In this document: positions 24,901 to 32,015 of the stretch, piece after piece | How the letters are laid out: every line of letters begins with the position of its first letter | Position numbering within the stretch: the first letter of the stretch is position 1 | Source of the DNA: Verrucomicrobiota bacterium | GTDB lineage: Bacteria; Verrucomicrobiota; Kiritimatiellia; SS1-B-03-39; UBA6053 | DNA length: 45,241 nucleotides | Reading direction: 5' to 3' | Assembly: GCA_020831635.1 (NCBI GenBank) | Contig: JAFIGC010000029.1 | Coordinates: 1 to 45,241 of the forward strand | The notes under the pieces: generated by a model | Seen by the model: the letters and a program-made list of their open reading frames with translations, nothing else | The model's database searches: none | What the model was told of the DNA's origin: nothing | Position numbers and translations under genes: made by a program

Positions 24901-25459
24901 GGACCTTTTCGTAGAAGCCTTCGTTGCGAAGGTAGAGGCAAAACATGGCCTGGTTGAAAAGGCCGGGAAGGCCGCAGCTTTTGAACAGGATGCCAAGTAC
25001 GGTGAGGCGGGCGCTGATGGAGGAACCTTCGGGCATGGTGCCGGAAACCGCAAAGACGCCCCCTCCGAATTTCCGGCCCGCCGTGTCCAGTTCCCGCAGG
25101 GAAGCCAGAATGTCCGGGGTGAGGTCCGGGGTCAGGGAACGCGCGTCGACGCCGTCGGGAAAGCGAGTGTTATCCCAAAGATGGCTGAGCATCTTCAGCA
25201 AATGACTTTTGCCGGAGCCATAGAATCCGCTGACCCAGGAAGCGCGCTGGGCGTTGGCGGACAGGTTGGTCAGGTAGGAGTCCAGAATTCGTTGCAGTCC
25301 TTTGGCGTACTGACCCTCGCAAACAAAATGCTCCAGTTCGTAGCGGAGCATTTCCATGGCCTTCTCGCTTTCCGTGGCGGCGATGAGGCGGGCCTGTCCG
25401 TCGTTGGCCAGGTTGGCACTGCGGGGATCCCGGCGGAACAATTCAAAATTGCGGTTCAT
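21995..25459 (-). CDS. brxC: BREX P-loop protein BrxC
   Basis: This 1154-aa protein has the N-terminal MNRNFELFRRDPRSANLAND region followed by GFYGSGKSH (Walker A, 78-86) and, near residue 270, TALILDEVQHYIGDD (Walker B). Both are characteristic of BrxC/PglY, the large ATPase of BREX. The remainder is long and mostly helical, with the usual alternating coiled-coil and wHTH segments. Length is within the family range (about 1100-1250). ATG 25459 overlaps the brxB stop by 4 bp. BrxC is a core component thought to power assembly with BrxB, PglX and PglZ. Intact. Confidence 0.92.
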   Translation of the reverse strand: MNRNFELFRRDPRSANLANDGQARLIAATESEKAMEMLRYELEHFVCEGQYAKGLQRILDSYLTNLSANAQRASWVSGFYGSGKSHLLKMLSHLWDNTRFPDGVDARSLTPDLTPDILASLRELDTAGRKFGGGVFAVSGTMPEGSSISARLTVLGILFKSCGLPGLFNQAMFCLYLRNEGFYEKVRAEVESTGRNFERELADLYVSPHIRKALLTVDTGLGDEKEVRQLLREQFPNRTDINTSEFIRITREVLEIQGQGAIPLTALILDEVQHYIGDDKDRSREITELTEALNKQMDSRVLVVMAGQNALSTDTPQFAWLRDRFTIPVELSDADVETVTRKVLLAKKPEAVSPLESSLETHAGEIERHLVKSAIGPTTKDQDFLVPDYPILPTRRRFWEAALRSVDPTGSSSLLRTQLRITHEALREVAESPVGHTIPGDFMFFQQQTPLVQQGVLPREISDRILRLNDGSPLGILMARTCGLVFLIRKLPREKAVDTGVRATEDMLADLLVDDLAEAGSRIRKELPAILQKLVEDSVLLFDGNEYNLQTRESAEWDDKFKVELAKARQDAPGLNHERKRRLHASVEDALKTLRPRQGVSLTPRSFSLHFGASEPDTGTGEVPVWVRDGWECTENDVISAARAAGTDSPTIFVFLPPSRRDNFQDNLIRMKAAQAVLDLKGVPTSREAEEAREMMDTRRKDAERNVDLILRDVIGSAKAYKGGGTELHALELIDKVDEGIRDALTRMFSRFAEADHKAWSVVIERARKGDDSPLTVLGWKGATPEHPVCREIEREVGAGKEGRHVRAFFSQAPYGWPQDAIDGALISLHAAGNLLAVDGRTNEPIAPRHLDQNRIAKANFRAEQVTLGTKERIALKGLFQTVGLAVKPEDDLSVKATDFLNRLEELAASAGGEPPLPEKPSRTRLQDLRGQSGNEQLAEILGHASTLRQEAGDWKQLGELTEKRLPVWRKLDALLTAGRGLEALASVQASRDAILKDRLLLAPTDHAAPLVKKASEVLRGEWTALREAYAAARKTQIDRLNASDIWVRLDERQQAELLAQSPLPEPDTAPIATEEELIQALDKIPLPHWRDRTDALSGRVDSILAAAARLLEPKARKVSLPGATLKTEADLDAWLTQVRSRVAEELQKGPVIL

Positions 25460-26010
25460 AGATAGGATTCCTCCGTTAAGGTGATGGGGGAGGCCAGGTA
25501 TCCCCAGCCGTCCCTGGCATCCAAAAGATGGTAGACGTTTCGTTCATGGCTTCCGGGAAAAAATACCACCAGTCTGCCATTCACGGAACCATGCAATGAC
25601 TCCAGAATGGCGGAAACGTGACAGTGTCCGAAAAGGGTGCCGACTCCGAATACGGCCAGGACCGCGTCGGCGCCCATTGAGGCCAACTTGTCACGGAGCC
25701 GAGCGGCCACGGCGTCGCGGAATTCGGTTTCAAGCTTTTGCCGGACATCGGACGGGTACTCGAAGTAGTCGTAGGCGTACTCCTGTTCGGCCATCCAATC
25801 CGGGAACATATCATCCAGACAGATTTCCTCCCAAGGGTGTCCGGCGCTCTGCGATGACTGTCGGAAAAGATCTTTTTGCGCCCGCAGACGTCTCTCCTCC
25901 TCCTTGGGATACACTAGGAAGATAGTTTTTTCCGTGTCGGTCAGCTGCTGCTGCCAGGGGAGGGAAATGTGCTGGTCGAACTTCTTCGCCAATGTCTCAA
26001 TCCGATTCAT
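25456..26010 (-). CDS. brxB: BREX protein BrxB (DUF1788)
   Basis: This 184-aa protein has the DUF1788 end motif VVFFPGSHERN followed by VYHLLDARDGWGYLASPI, nearly identical in layout to known BrxB proteins. The N-terminus is MNRIETLAKKFDQHISLPWQ. It is small and cytoplasmic, needed in type 1 BREX and partner of BrxC. The start overlaps the brxA stop by 14 bp; the ending overlaps brxC by 4 bp. Confidence 0.9.
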   Translation of the reverse strand: MNRIETLAKKFDQHISLPWQQQLTDTEKTIFLVYPKEEERRLRAQKDLFRQSSQSAGHPWEEICLDDMFPDWMAEQEYAYDYFEYPSDVRQKLETEFRDAVAARLRDKLASMGADAVLAVFGVGTLFGHCHVSAILESLHGSVNGRLVVFFPGSHERNVYHLLDARDGWGYLASPITLTEESYL

Positions 26011-26815
26011 GCAACCGCTCCTGTTCCGCCTGGCTTAACATATCGGGAAACCCAATGTCCAACACATCCCCGGCGGAACGAAAGCGAATCAGACCGGAAA
26101 GCGATGCGGTGGAGGCCATGTTCTTGACGCGGTCAACGGGGCAGTCGAGAACCCGGGTCCAAAACGTGTCAATCACGCCCGGACCTCTCCGCCCTTGCAG
26201 GTAACCGAGAAAAAGAGCCATGATGAGTGGGCCGGTCGTCGCCCTCACTCTGCGCCGCCGTTTAAAGGTGCGCCCTTCCAAATGACCGGATTGGGTCCAA
26301 CTGGAGGAAGCGTTGCGAACCACTTTGTCCCGGGTATTTTCGTTTTGGCGCTCTCCAACCAGATCGGTCACCGCGCGGGTGACGCGGCCTCGGTCCAGCA
26401 TGGCGCCTTCTGACAGACTCAAAACCGGCTCAGCCGTACAACGCAGAAGGGGGTCTCGCGCCATAGCGACCAGCAATGCCGACAGTGCCTGGCCTTCGGG
26501 ATCCAAATCCCAGACCCTTCGGAGCATCCGAAAAACCGGTACAGAGCGGTCGAGGGCATACAACTCCCTCAGTTTTTGGGCTGTGGATTTTCGAACCGAG
26601 GTCGTCGATTTGCCAAGGATGTTCTGCGCCACAATCGCCTCCAGAAAGTCGGGCCAATTCGCTTCGGGTTCACAGCAGGACAGGAGCGCGGAAAGCTCCG
26701 CCAGCATCATGGTGCGGCTGCTGTGACTGCCAATCGGCCCCTTGCGGAAACCCAGGCTCTCTGGATATAGCTCTGATGTCATGATACCGGCAAGTTTGCC
26801 GGTCAAAGTCCGCAT
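25997..26815 (-). CDS. brxA: BREX protein BrxA (DUF1819-like)
   Basis: This 272-aa protein has conserved-looking segments SHSSRTMMLAELSALLSCC, NILGKSTTSVRKSTAQKL and ALLVAMARDPLLRCTAEPVL. These match the BrxA/DUF1819 pattern: a two-part all-helical DNA-binding protein with an early helix bundle, a KST...R motif, a DPLLR motif and a basic C-terminal half. It is longer than the ~200 aa of E. coli BrxA. The start is uncertain: ATG 26815 gives the full frame. ATG 26782 (Met12) would place the palindrome at 26786-26803 immediately upstream of the start. Neither has a strong Shine-Dalgarno. It is first gene of the BREX operon, consistent with brxA position in type 1 loci. Confidence 0.75.
   Translation of the reverse strand: MRTLTGKLAGIMTSELYPESLGFRKGPIGSHSSRTMMLAELSALLSCCEPEANWPDFLEAIVAQNILGKSTTSVRKSTAQKLRELYALDRSVPVFRMLRRVWDLDPEGQALSALLVAMARDPLLRCTAEPVLSLSEGAMLDRGRVTRAVTDLVGERQNENTRDKVVRNASSSWTQSGHLEGRTFKRRRRVRATTGPLIMALFLGYLQGRRGPGVIDTFWTRVLDCPVDRVKNMASTASLSGLIRFRSAGDVLDIGFPDMLSQAEQERLHESD
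26786..26803. promoter_or_regulatory. Perfect palindrome ACCGGCAA-GT-TTGCCGGT at brxA start
   Basis: 8-bp arms, 2-nt centre, 4 bp upstream of the alternative brxA start (Met12, 26782). If that start is used the palindrome is a leader operator or a hairpin covering the initiation region. If 26815 is used it is coding. Confidence 0.4.
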
Positions 26816-26966
26816 GTCAAGTCATTATGACGTAGAAAGACAAGAAATGGGAACTTTCTGACTTAATCAGTTTGCTTTTCCATTCATATGGGTAAAAAAT
26901 GGTACCGTCACCTATATCCGCCAAAAACCTACTTATGTATAGTAACCCCCAACGTGAAGGCAGCTT

Positions 26967-27359
26967 ATGACCACCACAATTAAATATCCAAAGAGTTTCA
27001 TTTGCGACATCTGCGGCAGACCGATCGAAAAACCAGATCCTGGGTTGGTCTGGTGGCGAGAAAAAGATCATATATTCAGTGATTTCAAAATCATCCATAA
27101 CCTAGGATCCTGCCATAAAAAAAGTGATTCAATGCTTGGAGATGGCGAATCTGCGAAAGATAATAAATTAGATGAGTTACAGAATGATATTGGATTATCA
27201 TATTTTCTCTCTTTGCCCACGAAAGAGGATGCTAACGGGGTGCGGCAATACCGAGTTTCACCTGAATCAATGTACCTGCTAAATCGTATGATTTGCAGGA
27301 TGTTTATTCCCGGCTTTGAAGAAAATCCAAGTAAATTTTTCAACGACCGATTGCCGTAA
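26967..27359 (+). CDS. Small zinc-binding-like hypothetical protein
   Basis: This 130-aa protein runs opposite to the BREX operon, in the space between brxA and the integrase block. It has CDICGRPIEKPDPGLVWW near residues 13-30, then FKIIHNLGSCHK near 45-56. The C-x2-C ... H-x5-C spacing suggests a single zinc site, of a kind seen in small proteins from defence islands and phage clusters. GAAGG precedes ATG 26967 by about 6 nt. The C-terminal ~60 residues are helical. Base composition is AT-richer than brxA. It converges on the 363-aa gene with a 3-bp gap. Role unknown. Confidence 0.6.
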   Translation: MTTTIKYPKSFICDICGRPIEKPDPGLVWWREKDHIFSDFKIIHNLGSCHKKSDSMLGDGESAKDNKLDELQNDIGLSYFLSLPTKEDANGVRQYRVSPESMYLLNRMICRMFIPGFEENPSKFFNDRLP

Positions 27360-27362
27360 CAT

Positions 27363-28454
27363 TTAACGGACACAGAATGAATTCCTGGATTGTATATGGT
27401 TGAGACTGATCCGGATTTCAGCTTGTTGGTTCAACCTTTTTGCCTCAATTTTCCGTAGGCGCCTAAGGACGTCATGTACGTCGTTTTCAAAAAGTGACCC
27501 TTTTTCAACCAGCCTTTGCGACTCCAATGCCGAGACCAGGACGTTTGCCTGGCCTAAAAATGCTTGAAGAATATTATTACGGGCCTGTCCATATTTCTCG
27601 CATGATAGGTGGTCAAAAAGCTCAAGTGGACTGGGGTCGTAATTGGCTTGTAATTTAATGTTCTTGTGGGTCAGTTCCTCACGAAGATTCAGTCCGGCAC
27701 GTGTCGCCTCCAACTTTACAAAACGAATGAAATCAGGATCAAGTTCTTTTTGACTCAGCTCGGCTCGGAGAACCAACCCATGCCATCTGTTCAGAAAAAG
27801 AACGCGGAGAAATGACCGCGCGTCCAGATTGCCAACTGGGGGAGACCATTCAAAATTCTTTTTTAAACGGTAATGCGACCAAAAATCCTGTTTCATTTCC
27901 ACTAGTGACAACTCTAAAAGTCGTTCGGCCTTCATGTGCTCGGGTAAGCTTGTATCCGGCCTTCGGTTCAAGCTCAATTGATCAATTTCTTCCAGTAGCT
28001 CGTATTTTGACTCATTATGATCGCTGCTAAATCGAGAATGCCGCAGATAGAAGTGCTCTAGAGGTAACTGTTTGAATTCTGACGAATGCCAGACATGCTT
28101 ACAGACTTCTACCAGATAAAAGGGATGTTTGTTTTTGAACCTTATCAGCTCTTCTTTACCGACCGCCACAGATATTGGTTTCTCGTTTTGTTCAGTTTCG
28201 GATGCCTTGGCAAGTTGAAAAACTCGATCCACCGCGAAGCCTTTGTTTCGGGGTTCCACCAAGGCATGTGTCAGTGCAAGAAGTGTCGCGTAAGCTTTGA
28301 AAAGATCATCGCCCTCAGGATTGCCATTCGTTTCGCGGGGAAACCAAGCTTCACCTTTTTTGTTGTAGTGTTTTAACACAAAACTTTGTGCCAGCACTTC
28401 AACCAAGGCATCCACGCCATTTAAAAATCCATCGCCAAGCAAAGCTCCTTTCAT
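27363..28454 (-). CDS. Unknown 363-aa protein coupled to the integrase
   Basis: Its ATG overlaps the integrase stop (ATGA, 4 bp), so it is co-translated with the integrase. The sequence is mostly helical, with no membrane segment or signal peptide. Recognisable stretches are MKGALLGDGFLNGVDALVEV at the N-terminus, KHPFYLVEVCKHVWHSS near 110, LLELSLVEMKQDFWSHYRLK near 180 and a basic coiled C-terminus (VLRRLRKIEAKRLNQQ). I cannot place it in a family. Conservation with the integrase suggests an accessory recombination or island-maintenance factor, or an orphan defence gene placed at the integration hot end. Confidence 0.65.
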   Translation of the reverse strand: MKGALLGDGFLNGVDALVEVLAQSFVLKHYNKKGEAWFPRETNGNPEGDDLFKAYATLLALTHALVEPRNKGFAVDRVFQLAKASETEQNEKPISVAVGKEELIRFKNKHPFYLVEVCKHVWHSSEFKQLPLEHFYLRHSRFSSDHNESKYELLEEIDQLSLNRRPDTSLPEHMKAERLLELSLVEMKQDFWSHYRLKKNFEWSPPVGNLDARSFLRVLFLNRWHGLVLRAELSQKELDPDFIRFVKLEATRAGLNLREELTHKNIKLQANYDPSPLELFDHLSCEKYGQARNNILQAFLGQANVLVSALESQRLVEKGSLFENDVHDVLRRLRKIEAKRLNQQAEIRISLNHIQSRNSFCVR

Positions 28455-30064
28455 GATTCACGCATATATTGGTTTGAACTGACGAGTCGTGAAATCTTCG
28501 CGATATTACGTTCCAAATCTCTACCATCTGCAATCTCAGCTGCGATACGTTTTATTTCATCCATCCCGCAATCTTCTCTGGCCCTTTCCCCGGTAAGTAC
28601 TCCCGGCATTTTTTGGATCATGACCGATTTGAAATGCTCGCGGTCGGGGCGGAAATAGTGCTTGAGCACGATGTCGACCGTTTTGTGGCCGGTAATGCGA
28701 CGTACCAGTTCCATGGGCACCCCGGCAGAGAGCGCAATCGTCACAAAGGTAACCCGAAGGGCGTGCCAGTCTCGTACGGAGGCCGCGTTCTTGCGGCCCT
28801 CCACTTGAACGTTGGTGGCTTTGCGGACCGCCAGGCGTGGTGTGGCGGATTCTTTTCGGCGGATTCGCCCCCCGAGCTTGTTTTCGATGGCCTGAAGGTC
28901 ACCACTGATCTGACCCCGGCTGTATCCGTGGCGTTCATGGATGACGCGATAACTGGCACCGGCAAGATATTCTTTCAAAACGGTTTCAAGCCGTTTTCGT
29001 CGTGCGCTTCCGGGCTTCGTCAGTTCCTCAATGGCGGCCATGCCGTCGGCTTCTGCCCGATGAGCAGGATACAAGGGTTCGATTTTTTGAGGGCCGATCC
29101 CGGTGAGCGCCTGGGTGACGATGTATTTGAACCCCCAGGAAATCCGGCTCTGCCCGGTCCGGGTTTCGATCAAGTCAGCAGCCTCGGAAAACACAAACGG
29201 CCCGTCATGGGGCTGCTTTTCCAGGACAGCGTGTAACGGTCCGAAAATCGGGATTTCGAGCCGTTCACGGGTTTTGCCTGTTTTGCAGTTGATGATGCCC
29301 GCCTGTAAGTCCACATCCACCCAGCGAAGGCGGCACACATCCCCCCGCCGCATTCCCGTGCAGGCGGCACAGACAATGAGCGGATGGAGCAGGGTGTCGG
29401 ATGCAGACACATCAAAAATCTTTTGAAGCTCATCGGAAGTGAAGGGGATCCTGTGGATGGTCTCCTTGTCCGTCGACCCTCTGAGCACGATGCGCCGGAA
29501 TGGATTCGACATCCCCACAGGTAAAAACCGTGTGAAGGCGCTGCGCAGCAGATTGATCGCCTGCCGAACCGACTCGTCCGTGAGTTCCTCTTGAAGGCAT
29601 TCCAGATAGGCCCCCGCATCCGATTCGCTTACTTCGTGCAGGTATCCCGCTTTTCGTGGCGGGGTGTTCATGAAATCGATGAAACGCTGAAATTTGCTGT
29701 CACAGGCGGCCAAGTGCTTTTCCGTCACCTTGCGTCCCCGGGGCATCCCTCGCCAGAGACTCGCAAGATCCGTCAATTTGGCGTATTCGACCTTTCGCCC
29801 CGTCTTGCTCTCGATCAGTCTTTCCGTCAGATGGTCCGCCCGGCCCTTTTGCCCCGCCTCAGCTTGAAGGGCCGCCAGTTTTTCGGTGGCCCGATCACGG
29901 CTGTTCTCAAAATCCGAATCACCTTCTCCCCGGAGATCCTCCGGCGGGGTTCCTTCCCACTCCAAACCAAGGTTGACTTCCATGGTTTTTCCGTCCACCA
30001 TGTACCTGCCATAAAAATAGGGCCTTAAGTGGCCGTTCCTGTCTTTTTTCAGCCGTAATCCCAT
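28451..30064 (-). CDS. Tyrosine recombinase (island integrase) with HTH insertion
   Basis: The protein is 537 aa from ATG 30064 (MGLRLKKDRNGHLRPYF), rejecting the longer frame to 30151. The arm/core-binding domains are N-terminal (about 1-200). The catalytic domain has box-I Arg in TGMRRGDVCRLRW (about 239), HALRVTF (about 431), ITGHKTVDIVLKHYFRP with Tyr near 470, and an acidic C-terminal tail. Between box I and the HxxR motif there are about 190 residues, far more than usual. They include YPAHRAEADGMAAIEEL and a helix-turn-helix-like stretch, YLAGASYRVIHERHGYSRGQ with ISGDLQAIENKL (about 360-400). It sits next to the tRNA-Gly fragment, facing inward, so it is the enzyme that inserted the island. 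Confidence 0.88.
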   Translation of the reverse strand: MGLRLKKDRNGHLRPYFYGRYMVDGKTMEVNLGLEWEGTPPEDLRGEGDSDFENSRDRATEKLAALQAEAGQKGRADHLTERLIESKTGRKVEYAKLTDLASLWRGMPRGRKVTEKHLAACDSKFQRFIDFMNTPPRKAGYLHEVSESDAGAYLECLQEELTDESVRQAINLLRSAFTRFLPVGMSNPFRRIVLRGSTDKETIHRIPFTSDELQKIFDVSASDTLLHPLIVCAACTGMRRGDVCRLRWVDVDLQAGIINCKTGKTRERLEIPIFGPLHAVLEKQPHDGPFVFSEAADLIETRTGQSRISWGFKYIVTQALTGIGPQKIEPLYPAHRAEADGMAAIEELTKPGSARRKRLETVLKEYLAGASYRVIHERHGYSRGQISGDLQAIENKLGGRIRRKESATPRLAVRKATNVQVEGRKNAASVRDWHALRVTFVTIALSAGVPMELVRRITGHKTVDIVLKHYFRPDREHFKSVMIQKMPGVLTGERAREDCGMDEIKRIAAEIADGRDLERNIAKISRLVSSNQYMRES

Positions 30065-30130
30065 GAAAAAACCGTCCTTTGTTTTCGTTTGAAGCACTAT
30101 GACGCAAAATGGGAAAACGCGCAAGCCAAA

Positions 30131-30180
30131 AGGGGACAAAGTAGGGGACACCAGCTTTTATTTTCACAAAAACACCTTAA
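30131..30180. repeat. Short direct repeats between integrase and attachment site
   Basis: AGGGGACA occurs at 30131-30138 and 30143-30150 (12-bp period), and AAACAC occurs twice near 30166-30187. The position between integrase and core site fits arm-type integrase binding sites. Confidence 0.35.
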
Positions 30181-30210
30181 AACACTAATGTTTTTGCAGG
30201 TAAGAGTTTG

Positions 30211-30256
30211 GTCTCCCACGCAGGACACGCGAGTTCGATTCTCGCTGGCCGCTCCA
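30211..30256 (+). other. 3' part of tRNA-Gly(CCC): right attachment site (attR)
   Basis: From 30213 the sequence reads anticodon loop CTCCCAC (anticodon CCC 30215-30217), stem GCAGG, a 4-nt variable loop, T-arm GCGAG-TTCGATT-CTCGC, acceptor strand TGGCCGC, T and encoded CCA (30254-30256). The sequence 5' of it does not pair (no GCGGCCA acceptor, no D-arm, anticodon stem 5' side mismatched). The gene is therefore a fragment starting near the anticodon loop, the usual crossover zone for tRNA-specific integrases. The intact tRNA is expected at the other end of the island. Confidence 0.75.
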
Positions 30257-30260
30257 TCTT

Positions 30261-30302
30261 CAAACACCCCGTAAACATTGGTTTTGCGGGGTTTTCTTTT
30301 TG
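30261..30302 (+). terminator. Terminator of the original tRNA-Gly gene
   Basis: CCCCGTAAA pairs with TTTTGCGGGG around a short loop, followed by TTTTCTTTTT. It directly follows the tRNA CCA and now marks the first host sequence after the island. Confidence 0.65.
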
Positions 30303-30332
30303 GCCTGAGGCAAACCTGGATGTGAAAAGGGA

Positions 30333-30360
30333 TTGCATCCCCCTTGCTTTGCTTTATCTT
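30333..30360 (+). promoter_or_regulatory. Promoter candidate for the C39-like peptidase
   Basis: TTGCAT (30333-30338), 16-bp spacer, TATCTT (30355-30360). ATG 30370 is only about 10 nt later and has no Shine-Dalgarno, so the mRNA would be nearly leaderless. Confidence 0.35.
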
Positions 30361-30369
30361 GATTCCATC

Positions 30370-31722
30370 ATGAAAAACATTGCCATCAAACGGGTTCGGT
30401 TGTTGATTCTGAGTCTGCTCGTGCCCCTGTGCGCGCTGAGGGCAAACGAAAGTGAGCTTGGATTCGAAAATTGGCTGGGACCCGCTTCTCCTTTCTGGAA
30501 TTGGGACCAGGAGGCGTTTCTCCGCGAGACTCGCGCCAATGGGTTTCGATGGATGGATGCCGGTGGCGCCCAATCAGCCAACAGAGCCGCAAGGGCCGCC
30601 CCCTTGCGTGGCCAGGTTTTCGGCAAGCCGGTGCTTGAGGCCGTGGTGCGCTTCGTGGATGGCGCGCCCGATCAATTCATGGCTTCCTATTACAACCGCG
30701 GGGATGTGGAGACCGAAATTTCGGAAGCGGAATTTCAGTCGCTGGTGCGCGAACTTTCCGCCACCATCAGCAGCCGCGTCCGACAACAGCCCATGCCCGG
30801 CAATACCGGTTCCCGACAGTCCTCGGTTCGGGACGACAGCCTCGTCTGGCAATTGCCCCGACATCGTTTTGAGCTGACGTATTCCTACTCGCCCCCGCGC
30901 CGCGATCGCGGGGGAAACGTGCCCTTCCGTGCCGAATATGTGCGGCTGACGGTGCGGAAATTTCAGCCCGGTGACATTCCCGCCAGCGCGAACACCCGGG
31001 TGAACGTCTATGAAATCCGCGCGAACATCCAACGCAACCCTGAGACCGGTGACGTGTGGATCGGCAACGTCCCCATGGTCGATCAAGGCCCCAAGGGATA
31101 CTGCGCCGCCGCCACCGCCGAACGCACCATGCGATATTTCGGGCAAGACGTGGACCAGCATCAAATCGCGCAGATCGCCAACACCACCGCCGATGGCGGC
31201 ACCAGTTTCGATCAGTTCCGCAGCGCCCTGCAAGCCATCGGACGTCAATACCAGTACAGTTTCAATGCCCACATCGATTGGAGTTTTCGCGATTTCCAAC
31301 AAATGCTGGAGCACTACAACCGGGTGGCCAAAAGCAACAACCAACGGGAAATCCATTTACCGCGGGGGGGCGTGATCAACATTGCCGAGGTGTACAAAGC
31401 CATGGACATGGAGACCCTGGTCGCCAGCCGTCAACGACGCCGCGCCGATTTCAACCGATTTGAAGAGCGGGTGAAACGCTACGTGAACGGCGGGGCGCCG
31501 CTGATTTGGGGCGTGATGCTGGGGGTGGTGCCCGAAAAGGAAATCCCGCAGGCCTCGGGCGGACACTTGCGACTGATCATCGGATACAACGAAACCACCC
31601 GCGAATTGCTCTACTCGGATTCCTGGGGCCGGGGCCACGAACTCAAACGCATGAGCCTGGAACACGCCTTCGCCATCACCACCGCGTTATACAGCCTCGA
31701 ACCGCGCGGATTGCGTTTGTAA
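30370..31722 (+). CDS. Exported C39-like cysteine peptidase domain protein
   Basis: The protein is 450 aa from ATG 30370. It has a signal peptide (KNIAIKRV basic start, hydrophobic LLILSLLVPLCAL core, cleavage near ALRANES). The catalytic C-terminal half has VDQGPKGYCAAATAERTMRY with the nucleophilic Cys near residue 244. A His in ASGGHLRLIIGYNE and the Asp of YSDSWG complete a papain-like triad in C39 order. The region before it (about 40-230) lacks recognisable domains. C39-like domains of this kind occur in exported proteins that cleave or bind peptides outside the cytoplasm, and no ABC exporter is fused. It is the first host gene right of the island. The next gene is about 290 bp away. 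Confidence 0.7.
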   Translation: MKNIAIKRVRLLILSLLVPLCALRANESELGFENWLGPASPFWNWDQEAFLRETRANGFRWMDAGGAQSANRAARAAPLRGQVFGKPVLEAVVRFVDGAPDQFMASYYNRGDVETEISEAEFQSLVRELSATISSRVRQQPMPGNTGSRQSSVRDDSLVWQLPRHRFELTYSYSPPRRDRGGNVPFRAEYVRLTVRKFQPGDIPASANTRVNVYEIRANIQRNPETGDVWIGNVPMVDQGPKGYCAAATAERTMRYFGQDVDQHQIAQIANTTADGGTSFDQFRSALQAIGRQYQYSFNAHIDWSFRDFQQMLEHYNRVAKSNNQREIHLPRGGVINIAEVYKAMDMETLVASRQRRRADFNRFEERVKRYVNGGAPLIWGVMLGVVPEKEIPQASGGHLRLIIGYNETTRELLYSDSWGRGHELKRMSLEHAFAITTALYSLEPRGLRL

Positions 31723-32015
31723 GTGGATGAAACCCCTGCCGCCGGGTTCGGGGCGATGACTTGCGCCTCCCTTCACGCGCCTTTGGCGACTCTTGGCTTC
31801 TTCTCGCAATCCGCATCCAATCGCATGCGGAGGATGCATGACGAAAGATTCGCGTGAGGCCAAAGTCATGCGCGGGTCAAAACAACCGGAAGATCCGTTG
31901 TCCGGCGAAGCCATCCGTTGGCCCCACCCTGAGCGTGAGATGCCGGCCGATCATTCGTGGACGGGTATTGGCGGTTGATCCTTGCAGTTTGCGGTTTTCC
32001 CCCCATACTGTATTC
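31723..32015. other. Intergenic region, no gene seen
   Basis: I see no supported ORF, RNA or repeat. Near its end TTGCAG (31985-31990 region) and TACTGT just before ATG 32016 could be a promoter for msrB with almost no leader; weak. Confidence 0.3.

Larger units (their letters stand above)
1..30256. mobile_element. Integrated genomic island carrying BREX defence locus (right-hand part; left end outside window)
   Basis: The right boundary is a tRNA-Gly 3' fragment next to a tyrosine integrase that faces into the element, the usual layout for an island inserted in the 3' part of a tRNA gene. Cargo runs from decayed phage/plasmid genes and a replication module on the left, through a BREX operon, to the integrase. 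No second copy of the tRNA segment is visible inside the window, so the left end and the intact tRNA must lie before position 1. Composite origin is possible: the left 6.6 kb (portal fragment, RepA, primase) may be an older element than the BREX block. Boundary on the right is well supported; the extent leftwards is inference. Confidence 0.7.

Noticed and set aside
22193-25465. Several long plus-strand ORFs opposite brxC
   Set aside because: Gly/Val-rich antisense frames caused by high GC third positions in brxC.
30201-30256. Complete tRNA gene
   Set aside because: No 5' acceptor strand, D-arm or 5' anticodon stem; only the 3' part exists.
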